Assembly (NCBI GenBank): GCA_947259885.1
Contig: CAMYNW010000004.1
Span: 157,446 to 221,445 of the forward strand
Source: an uncultured Gammaproteobacteria bacterium
Lineage (GTDB): Bacteria > Pseudomonadota > Gammaproteobacteria > Arenicellales > Poriferihabitantaceae
Length of the DNA: 64,000 nt
Direction: 5' to 3'
The notes beneath the pieces were generated by a model, which made no database searches, was not told the DNA's origin, and saw only the letters and a list, made by a program, of their open reading frames with translations. Both the position numbers and the translations under genes were made by a program. Below, piece by piece: positions 34,229 through 41,276 of this stretch (the first letter of the stretch is position 1; every line of letters begins with the position of its first letter).

Positions 34229-35479
34229 ATGAAATCCGCGGTCACTTTGTCTGGAACAAGATTGCTCGCCGCAGAGTGGCGACTGCTATCATTTGGGTTG
34301 GTCATGAACTTCTGGTCCGGCCCTGGCCAGACCTATTTTATTTCTCTTTTCGGTGGACAGATCAGGGTCGATCTGTCCCTCAGTCACGGTGCCTTTGGCG
34401 CAATCTATTCAGTCGCCACCCTCGGCAGCGCGCTGCTTATGCTTCGCACCGGACCACTGGTGGATCGAATTGACCTCAGGAAGATGTCCGCCGCGGTAAT
34501 TGTGATGCTGGCGCTCGGGTGCTGGACCCTTTCGATCACTCATTCACTGTTGATGCTTGTGATTAGCATTTTCATTATGCGGCATGCAGGTCAGGGATTG
34601 ATGTTTCTGTGCAGCACCACTGCTATGGTGCGTTATCTTGAACCGGTAAAAGGAAAAGCTTCCTCAATTGCGGGCATGGGGTACCCACTTGGCGAGGCGG
34701 TTCTGCCGAGCGTGATCGTAGCGCTATTGGCCTGGCTGGGCTGGCGCAACAGCTGGCAGGTATTTTCTTTGATATTGCTACTGTGCGTATTGCCGCTGGT
34801 TCTATTATTGCTCCGTGGTCATAAAGACCGCCACCAGCGCTATATGCATGATCTGGACGCTGTGGCGGCAGAGTCTTCAGAGGCCGGAAGGCGCCATTGG
34901 ACTCGAGCGGAGGTGCTCCGCGATCTCAAGTTCTATTTGATACTGCCGGGTCTGCTGTCTCAACCACTTATGTTCACCGGCTTTTTTTTTCACCAGGTAC
35001 ATCTTGTGCAGACCAAGGGGTGGTCGCTGTCCATGTGGGGGGGATTGTTTGTTGTCTATGCCCTGGTATCAGTGGGCAGTAATCTGGTGTGTGGGGTAAT
35101 CATCGATCGCTTCAGCGCCAGCCGTATTCTGCCGGCCATGTCGATACCACTTGCGATTGCGCTGACAATGTTGTCTGTTTCTTCAGCTGAAAGTGCTGCG
35201 CTTGGTTTTATGGTTTTCACCGGAATCACTGTGGGAATGTCTCAATCACTGTCAACGCCACTGTTTGTAGAACTGTACGGCAGTCGCCATATCGGTTCAA
35301 TTAAATCGTTTTCTACTGCGATCATGGTGTTATCCACAGCTGTTTCTCCGGTAATTCTCGGGTGGTTTTTTGATATCGGCGTTGCCCTCGAAACTCTCAC
35401 CGCGGTCAGCGCGGTATATATCGTATCGGCGTCTGCGCTGGCTTACTGGGCCTGCCGACGATATGTCTATCAAAAGTAA
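34229..35479 (+). CDS. Major facilitator superfamily transporter
   Basis: About 416 residues with twelve predicted membrane segments in two halves. GPLVDRIDLRKMSAAVIV after helix 2 is the MFS loop 2-3 motif, and CGVIIDRFSASRILPAMSIPL its counterpart in the second half. The ATG at 34229 is chosen because it begins just before the first helix; earlier in-frame codons would overlap the methyltransferase gene and lack hydrophobicity. It lies 100 bp downstream of the methyltransferase and may move the substrate or product of that pathway, which is an inference from position. Confidence 0.85.
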   Translation: MKSAVTLSGTRLLAAEWRLLSFGLVMNFWSGPGQTYFISLFGGQIRVDLSLSHGAFGAIYSVATLGSALLMLRTGPLVDRIDLRKMSAAVIVMLALGCWTLSITHSLLMLVISIFIMRHAGQGLMFLCSTTAMVRYLEPVKGKASSIAGMGYPLGEAVLPSVIVALLAWLGWRNSWQVFSLILLLCVLPLVLLLLRGHKDRHQRYMHDLDAVAAESSEAGRRHWTRAEVLRDLKFYLILPGLLSQPLMFTGFFFHQVHLVQTKGWSLSMWGGLFVVYALVSVGSNLVCGVIIDRFSASRILPAMSIPLAIALTMLSVSSAESAALGFMVFTGITVGMSQSLSTPLFVELYGSRHIGSIKSFSTAIMVLSTAVSPVILGWFFDIGVALETLTAVSAVYIVSASALAYWACRRYVYQK

Positions 35480-35525
35480 TCGACGAAAACCAAGCAACTA
35501 TGTGTCTAAAAATTATTTCTTGACC

Positions 35526-35533
35526 GAACGTTC
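35526..35533. promoter_or_regulatory. Short palindrome GAACGTTC before the TetR gene
   Basis: GAACGTTC lies within TTGACCGAACGTTCC, 37-44 bases before the TetR ATG and next to a -35-like TTGACC. It could be the core of an autoregulatory operator; the flanks are not symmetrical, so confidence is low. Confidence 0.3.
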
Positions 35534-35569
35534 CAGAATATGTGCTGATCATAGAGAGGTTGCAGATAT

Positions 35570-36082
35570 ATGCCGTGGCAGAAAAATTTTGACATAGACA
35601 AAACGCTCGACAGGGCTATGCAAACGTTTTAGGCGCATGGTTATGAGGCGACTTCAATGTGGAACTTGCTTGACGCGATGGAGATTAACCGGGGCAGTTT
35701 TTGTGATACCTGCGGTGATAAACGGACGTTGTTCATTGCGGCACTCAAGCGTTACGATAAAAAAATCCGTAAGGCGAGGCTGCGTTCGCTTCAGTCTAGT
35801 CATCCACTGCTTGAAGCGATTCAGGCATTGTTCAGTGACTGGATCGGGCAGGTTATGAATGATCCAGAGCGGGGCGGTTGCTTTCTCACGAATACTGCAC
35901 TAGAGCTGTCGAAGCACGACGCTGAGATCAGCAACATTGTTGCGCGCAGTCAGAAAGCTATCGAGCAATTTTTTCTGGAAAATGTTCGAAACGCACAGAC
36001 GCAGGGTCGGATAAATCTAAAGCTGGACGCAACAGCTGCATCAAAATCCCTTCTCGCCACGTTGCTTGGATTACTGAATTAA
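35570..36082 (+). pseudogene. TetR-family regulator interrupted by an in-frame TAG
   Basis: From ATG 35570 the frame reads MPWQKNFDIDKTLDRAMQTF, then TAG at 35630-35632, then AHGYEATSMWNLLDAMEINRGSF and on to 36082. In this TetR group the position is normally Trp (F-W-x-HGYEATS), so one change, TGG to TAG, explains the stop. The rest of the helix-turn-helix and a ligand domain (QSSHPLLEAIQALFSDWIG, GGCFLTNTALEL) are intact, but the protein also ends early (LLATLLGLLN), about 25 residues short of relatives. An internal ATG at 35657 would give 141 residues lacking the first HTH helix. Probably a dead gene. Confidence 0.8.
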
Positions 36083-36114
36083 GGTGACAGTATACCTATT
36101 TCAATGTCACCTTA
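36080..36114. terminator. Inverted repeat between the converging TetR and RidA genes
   Basis: TAAGGTGACA (36080-36089) and TGTCACCTTA (36105-36114) are perfect 10-bp complements separated by 15 bases. It lies exactly between the ends of two converging genes, overlapping the TetR stop, so a bidirectional terminator is the likely role. A protein-binding site is an alternative given the long loop. Confidence 0.55.
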
Positions 36115-36125
36115 GTTCTTAATAC

Positions 36126-36521
36126 TCACTCATCAATATAAGCGATTGCTTTAATCTCCACTGACATAGTCTCCTCGGCCATTGGTGTTTGAACTGGGGC
36201 ACGGGCAGGCGGGTTCTCGGGAAACACTTCAGCGAAAATGTTATTCATTTTCTGAAAGTCCTGCATGTCTTTAAGATAAACATTGCATTTCAGCACATCG
36301 TCCCAGGTCGCACCGCCTTCCGTTAGCACGGCGCCTACGTTGCTAAGAGTCTGGCGGGTTTGTGTCTCGATTTCATTAATTCCTACGATGTTGCCATCGC
36401 TGCCCCAGGCCACTTATCCTGCGGTGTAAATCATGTTTCCGCCCATCGCCCCGGGTGAATAGGGGTATGTGGGGCGCGGTTGAAAATCAAGTTGCTGGGG
36501 TTTGAGAGTTCTTCTGGGCAT
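36126..36521 (-). pseudogene. RidA (YjgF) family gene interrupted by an in-frame TAA
   Basis: From ATG 36521 the frame reads 35 residues (MPRRTLKPQQLDFQPRP..., then YPYSPGAMGGNMIYTAG), meets TAA at 36414-36416, and continues VAWGSDGNIVGINEIETQTRQTLSNV to the normal RidA end. RidA proteins have Gln at this position (AGQVAW), so CAA to TAA explains it. The enamine-deaminase Arg is still present (PPARAPVQ). A GTG at 36413 could start the residual 95 residues but would miss the first beta strands. Probably inactive, unless the stop is read through or is a sequencing error. Confidence 0.8.
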
Positions 36522-36555
36522 GTTTGGTTACCTTAATATTTGATCGGGTTAGTTG

Positions 36556-37644
36556 CTAACAGGGCGGTCGACTGCTGTTAAACGCAGTCAAGTGTTGTAT
36601 ACGTCGATCCTCTTTTGAGAGTTTCCCGGTTGCCGAATGCCACATTGAGCGGTTATTCCATATCACCAGATCGCCATTTCGCCATGAGTGCACATACACT
36701 GCCTTGGGTTCGATGCCGGGACGCATCAGTTCCTCTACCTGGAGTCTAGATTCTGTTTTCCCCAGATGCTGTTTTTCGGATACGTACTCTAAGTGATCCA
36801 AGCAGCGTGGCTGCGGCATCAGCGCCTTTTCTTTCGTCACCGGACATGTCCATACTAACGGATAAACCTTGGCAGCCGGATCATTGATCGGTTGTCCCGG
36901 AGGTTCTCTGCCGGCGGCATATAATCTTTCAGCATCGGGATCTAAAACCCTTAATCCATTGCTGCTGTTGCTTAGATCGTGGGTCATCTGAAACGGATGA
37001 CTCATATAACGTACTTTTGTATCTGAGGCTTGGTCCTGCGCGCGTGTATTCAGCATGTTGAACCCAACACGACCACTGGCAAATGCGGTTGAGCCTGGGT
37101 CACACCATAATCTGGCATCGGTTCCATCGTCGTAGTTCAGCCAGTGACCTTTGCCTTGTGGCGCCTCGACGCATCGCATTTGGGTAAATAAACAGGGATC
37201 ATGCTTATAAAATGTGCCGTCGATGTGCCATTGCAGTGCGCCACCACCCAATACCTGAGAGCCACCCTCATTTCCGTACGCGCGACGGTTTCCCCCTAAG
37301 GTTACTTTAAGGCCAAAGTGATCGATGTTTCCCTTTCCGAGCACCAGCACACCGGGCTCATTTGGAATCTGGTAAGTGCCGGCAGTATTACCTTGCTCTA
37401 CCTTAAATCGTTCCCAGGGGTTGTTAAGCTGGTCCCGCCAGATTGACTGCGCGTCCGGATCAACTTTTCGATGAAAAATAACTTCTTCGGACGGCGAAAG
37501 GTGTTGCTGGCCAGGAAATACCAGTAACTGATGTTGATATAACGCGAGGCGAATCTGCTCTGCGGATTCCTCGTTGATCGAAGCACAATCGAAATCTTCG
37601 ACGATAGCTCCGAAACTATGTTCGGTCAGCTGTTTAAAGATCAT
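36556..37644 (-). CDS. TauD/TfdA-type 2-oxoglutarate-dependent dioxygenase
   Basis: A 362-residue Fe(II)/2-oxoglutarate oxygenase. The iron triad is visible as H140-x-D142 (LQWHIDGTF) and a distal His near 336 (NRSMWHSATG); Arg residues after it (EDRRIQHLT) can bind 2-oxoglutarate. It is longer than TauD (about 280), with inserts near residues 75-130 and 205-290. It lies 22 bp downstream of a DMT-family transporter and 34 bp upstream of the broken RidA gene, so exporter or importer, oxygenase and deaminase formed one operon. Substrate unknown. Confidence 0.85.
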   Translation of the reverse strand: MIFKQLTEHSFGAIVEDFDCASINEESAEQIRLALYQHQLLVFPGQQHLSPSEEVIFHRKVDPDAQSIWRDQLNNPWERFKVEQGNTAGTYQIPNEPGVLVLGKGNIDHFGLKVTLGGNRRAYGNEGGSQVLGGGALQWHIDGTFYKHDPCLFTQMRCVEAPQGKGHWLNYDDGTDARLWCDPGSTAFASGRVGFNMLNTRAQDQASDTKVRYMSHPFQMTHDLSNSSNGLRVLDPDAERLYAAGREPPGQPINDPAAKVYPLVWTCPVTKEKALMPQPRCLDHLEYVSEKQHLGKTESRLQVEELMRPGIEPKAVYVHSWRNGDLVIWNNRSMWHSATGKLSKEDRRIQHLTAFNSSRPPC

Positions 37645-37666
37645 GCTCTACAGGCTCTTTCTGATA

Positions 37667-38605
37667 CTAGTAAGTATAAACCAGCAGAATCCCTGTAGAG
37701 ATAAATAACCCGGCAACGATTTTGCCTGGGTAGTCAATCAACTGATTTTTGCAGATTACCCCGAGGGGCTCCAGTTTCCCCCCGGCAATTCTTGCGAACC
37801 AGAATACACCTAAACTCAACATTAAAATAAAGAATGCCACCAGGCATTCGGTAATCGCAATAAATGTAACCGATGGGCTGATATCCACCGCTCGCTGAGA
37901 ACAAAGTATCCCGATCGTGGTCAATCCTTCGGCTAAAAAAAAGAAACGCCATTTAGAGCACACGATTTTAGGAATTGTCTTTTTGTTTCCAAACAGAAAG
38001 AATCCGAATCCAGTAATAAACATTCCAAGACTGAATATCATGTATCCATCCCAAAATGAAGTGTGCCGGTAAACCCATTCCCCGGCAATCAGAGTTAGTG
38101 AAAATAACAGCATCGATACGACCAATTTCCCACAGCCAGCAAAACCACCTGAAACGGAGGACTTGTTGTGACAATACATGAACACCACGCCCAAAGTGGC
38201 AACGCCAATTCCCACGTAGTGGATTGAGGTAAGTATTTCGTCAATAAGGAAATAGGCCAGGAACGGCACACAAAGGACGCTCAGGTTCTGAATGGTTTCA
38301 GCAAGCACCACATCGTTTTTCTCGAACAAAGCGGCCAGGTAATAGTATATGTGCAGGGCAAATGCCACGCCTGACAACAAAGCAATACCGGTAACCTTCG
38401 GGGCGGGCAGTTGAATTTCAATAATCCCAAAGATTGGTGCCAGCAGCGGCAGGGCGCCAAATAGCGCGGAAATAATGGTCGCTTCTCTGGCATTATCAAA
38501 GACCTGGCGATCGATCCAGTATGCGTCGAACAGACTGACGATCGCATAGAGCATCGGCGGTATAACGGCTATCAATAGCCAGTTGTTCCAGAAAAAGGAA
38601 ACCAT
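37667..38605 (-). CDS. DMT-superfamily (EamA-like) transporter
   Basis: A 312-residue integral membrane protein with about ten hydrophobic segments. Only weak EamA repeats are visible (NVVLAETIQNLSVLCVPFLAYFLIDEIL in repeat one; FIAITECLVAFFILMLSLGVFWFARI in repeat two). It heads the operon with the TauD-type dioxygenase. A CRP-like palindrome lies 124-145 bases upstream of its start. Substrate unknown. Confidence 0.75.
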   Translation of the reverse strand: MVSFFWNNWLLIAVIPPMLYAIVSLFDAYWIDRQVFDNAREATIISALFGALPLLAPIFGIIEIQLPAPKVTGIALLSGVAFALHIYYYLAALFEKNDVVLAETIQNLSVLCVPFLAYFLIDEILTSIHYVGIGVATLGVVFMYCHNKSSVSGGFAGCGKLVVSMLLFSLTLIAGEWVYRHTSFWDGYMIFSLGMFITGFGFFLFGNKKTIPKIVCSKWRFFFLAEGLTTIGILCSQRAVDISPSVTFIAITECLVAFFILMLSLGVFWFARIAGGKLEPLGVICKNQLIDYPGKIVAGLFISTGILLVYTY

Positions 38606-38728
38606 ATTTGAAATTACTCTATGCCTCTGAAATTGATGCGGCGATGAAGTTGCCTCACCTGGTTCCAGCTGGCGTTCCTGCTCCCTTAGTCCATATGTGA
38701 TTTAACTATGCTGATTTAGTGCGTGGGG

Positions 38729-38750
38729 TTCTGTGAACTGGATCACAGAA
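38729..38750. promoter_or_regulatory. CRP-like palindrome between divergent transporter genes
   Basis: TTCTGTGA-ACTGGA-TCACAGAA is a perfect 8-bp inverted repeat and contains the CRP core TGTGA-N6-TCACA. It sits between two divergent DMT genes, 62 bases before the rightward start and 124 bases before the leftward one. CRP/Vfr-type control is the natural reading. Confidence 0.7.
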
Positions 38751-38811
38751 TAAGAGAAATTTCGCGAACAAGGGATACATTCCGGAACATCAGTCTGGTA
38801 AAAGGCTTGCT

Positions 38812-39723
38812 ATGACCAAGGACTTTTCAAATGACTCGCAACACCTGGCGAGTAACCGTCAAGGGATTCTGCTGATTGTGCTTGGGTTGAGTATTGCGGC
38901 GATGACCGGTGCGATCATGAAGCTCTTGTCTGAAGACTTAAGTGCGTATCAGATCACCTGGTTTCGATTTTTCGGTTTTGCACTGGTGCTGCTGCCTCTG
39001 GTGTATGTTCGCATTGGTCGGGCAGCCATGCGTCCTGCGAGACCTCGCATGCAGATTTTTCGTGGCATTACCATGGCGTCATCCACCTTGGCCTTCGTAG
39101 TGGGCGCGCGATCCATCGACTATGCGGACGCCATCGCTATCCTCTATGCTTATCCGTTTCTGCTCACTCTGCTGGCGGTGATTTTTTTGGGTGAACGCGT
39201 CGGGTTGATTGGTTGGCTTGGTGTGGTTGGTGGCTTTATCGGCGTGCTGCTGGTTATGCGTCCATCATTCTCCGCTTTCAATTCGGGATCGCTGTTTGTG
39301 TTTTTGTGTGCTGCCATTGTCAGTATCCAGATGGTGTTGAATCGGAAACTGGGCACGATATCGCATCCCCTAGTCACTTCGTTATGGGGTGCATTGGCAG
39401 CTGCCCTAGCGCTGACATTTTTTCTGCCGTTTTACTGGCAACCTGTACACCGCGAGCATATGCTTCTAATAGGCCTGCTTGTGATTAGCGGGACACTGAA
39501 CCAAACCCTGATTGTGTTCGCCTTTGCCAAGGCCCCCGCGTCAACGCTCGCGCCCTTTACCTATTTTGAAATAGTTGCGGCGGTCATAATTGGATTCGTC
39601 GTGTTTGGAACTTTTCCAGTCTGGGTATCCTGGCTAGGAATTCTGCTGATCACAGCGAGCGGATTACTCGTTGCACATTCACTACCCGGGCGGCACGCTC
39701 CCAGACGTCAACCTAAAATTTGA
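38812..39723 (+). CDS. DMT-superfamily EamA transporter (RhaT/YdcZ-like)
   Basis: A 303-residue membrane protein with ten segments and two EamA repeats. DAIAILYAYPFLLTLLAVIFLGERVGLIGWLGVVGGFIGVLL is a textbook first-repeat end, and ASTLAPFTYFEIVAAVIIGFVVFGTFP its second-repeat match. Typically an exporter of amino acids or metabolites. It starts 62 bases after the CRP-like palindrome and is followed by a terminator near 39766. Confidence 0.9.
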   Translation: MTKDFSNDSQHLASNRQGILLIVLGLSIAAMTGAIMKLLSEDLSAYQITWFRFFGFALVLLPLVYVRIGRAAMRPARPRMQIFRGITMASSTLAFVVGARSIDYADAIAILYAYPFLLTLLAVIFLGERVGLIGWLGVVGGFIGVLLVMRPSFSAFNSGSLFVFLCAAIVSIQMVLNRKLGTISHPLVTSLWGALAAALALTFFLPFYWQPVHREHMLLIGLLVISGTLNQTLIVFAFAKAPASTLAPFTYFEIVAAVIIGFVVFGTFPVWVSWLGILLITASGLLVAHSLPGRHAPRRQPKI

Positions 39724-39765
39724 AACGATTTGGTTGCCAGAGATAAATTGTAATCTTGAACAAGT

Positions 39766-39789
39766 GGGGAAAAACCAATCCCCGTTTTT
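39766..39789 (+). terminator. Candidate Rho-independent terminator after the EamA gene
   Basis: GGGGA (39766-39770) and TCCCC (39779-39783) form a 5-bp stem with an eight-base loop, followed by GTTTTT. It lies about 45 bases after the stop codon of the preceding gene. Confidence 0.6.
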
Positions 39790-39891
39790 GTTACAACAGT
39801 CTCCTATAATAGGTCAGAATTTAGGCGAATTCGACCTTCATAACAGCGGACTAGGCAAGAACGTTCTTTGAATAATTAGTTGGAGGCAAGT

Positions 39892-40272
39892 ATGCATAAA
39901 AGCCGTTTAGGTGGATTGATAATCGATTGTGAAACTGAAGATCTTGGCGCTGCTGCCGATTTCTGGAGCAGAGCGCTCGGCTATCAATCAAAGGTTTCAT
40001 CGAAGCCCGAGGATCAGGGCTATATATTGCTGCAAACGGAGCCTGATGAGCCCCACATTGAAGTGCAACAAGTGACACATTCAAGTCGAGTTCATATCGA
40101 TATCGAGACCGATGACATCGATGCGGAGGCCAGTCGACTTGAGAATCTTGGCGCTAAACGTATCGCTAAGGTGCGAGACTGGTGGGTCATGCAGGCACCA
40201 ACCGGGCACCGATTTTGCGTCGTGCGCGTGCAGCGGGAAACCTTCTCTGAACGCGCTAATACCTGGAGATGA
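39892..40272 (+). CDS. VOC-family (glyoxalase/bleomycin-resistance-like) protein
   Basis: A 126-residue protein with the paired beta-alpha-beta-beta-beta units of the VOC fold. The start of the fold (GGLIIDCETEDLGAAADFWSRALGY) and the late PTGHRFCVVRVQ are typical of the Glyoxalase_6-like group; VHIDIETDDIDAEASRLENLGAK is the second unit. GGAGG five bases before the ATG sets the start at 39892. Substrate unknown. Confidence 0.85.
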   Translation: MHKSRLGGLIIDCETEDLGAAADFWSRALGYQSKVSSKPEDQGYILLQTEPDEPHIEVQQVTHSSRVHIDIETDDIDAEASRLENLGAKRIAKVRDWWVMQAPTGHRFCVVRVQRETFSERANTWR

Positions 40273-40320
40273 TGGCCGCCACATAAAGAGCAGTAGGCGA
40301 TCTCATTGGAACAAACTGTC

Positions 40321-41232
40321 ATGCGCAAAAATCATATCGATGCGTGGGGTGCTTTTTTGCTGATATTTTGCTCTGGGCTGATGGGCATTAACCAGGTAAT
40401 GATCAAGCTGGTCAACGCAGGGTTGCATCCTGTGTTTCAGGCTGGCCTGCGTTCAGCATGCGCGTTTCTCCCTGTTCTCGCTTTCGCACTAGTGACACGG
40501 AAACATCTTTCGATTCGAGACGGTAGTTTCTGGCCCGGAATGCTTGTTGGCTTGTTTTTTGCCGCCGAGTTTTTGTTGCTTTTTCAGGCCCTCGACTACA
40601 CCACAGTTTCCCGCGCATCCATCTTCTTTTACACCATGCCTTTTTGGACTGCGATCGCGGCACATTTTTTTATAGAGGGCGAAAGACTAACTGTTATAAG
40701 GGTTGGGGGACTGTTGCTGGCAATGACAGGTGTTGTGATTGCATTGTATAACAATGAATCCCCAGCCAGCGACCAAGCCATTATTGGAGATCTTTATTGT
40801 TTGCTTGGTGCGATGTTTTGGTCGGGTATTATTATTGTGGCTCGAAACACCAGGCTTTCCAGATCATGCCCGGAGATGCAGTTGCTGTATCAACTTGCGG
40901 TGTCAGCGGTGGTTTTACTGTTAATTGCGCCTATATTGGGTGAACCAATAAGGGAGCTGACGTCGACTATCTGGGTGATATTCTCTATTCAGGTGTTTGC
41001 CGTAGTGTGTCTGGGTTTTCTTACTTGGTTTTGGGTGCTGTCTGTCTATCCCGCATCCAGTATGGCGTCTTTCAGTTTTCTCTCTCCTGTGTTTGGGGTG
41101 TTATTCGGCTGGTTGGTGTTGCAGGAAACAATCAATGGCACAATCTTGATCGCTCTGTCCATGGTCAGTCTTGGTGTGGTACTGGTCAGTCGGACAGCTA
41201 AAGTACCTTTATTGCAATCCGAAACCGGGTAA
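40321..41232 (+). CDS. DMT-superfamily EamA transporter
   Basis: A 303-residue, ten-segment EamA transporter. DYTTVSRASIFFYTMPFWTAIAAHFFIEGERLT and YPASSMASFSFLSPVFGVLFGWLVLQETI are the ends of the two repeats. An in-frame TTG at 40306 would add five residues. It lies 48 bp after the VOC gene on the same strand and is the third DMT gene within 4 kb. Confidence 0.9.
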   Translation: MRKNHIDAWGAFLLIFCSGLMGINQVMIKLVNAGLHPVFQAGLRSACAFLPVLAFALVTRKHLSIRDGSFWPGMLVGLFFAAEFLLLFQALDYTTVSRASIFFYTMPFWTAIAAHFFIEGERLTVIRVGGLLLAMTGVVIALYNNESPASDQAIIGDLYCLLGAMFWSGIIIVARNTRLSRSCPEMQLLYQLAVSAVVLLLIAPILGEPIRELTSTIWVIFSIQVFAVVCLGFLTWFWVLSVYPASSMASFSFLSPVFGVLFGWLVLQETINGTILIALSMVSLGVVLVSRTAKVPLLQSETG

Positions 41233-41276
41233 GTAGTCTTGTTCGAGACCCATCGTGGTCGCCGTAAACACAACAA

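Noticed and set aside
35630..36416. Idea that the two in-frame stops show a recoded genetic code
   Set aside because: One is TAG and the other TAA, and many other genes in the window end normally at TAA, TAG and TGA, so a reassigned codon does not fit.
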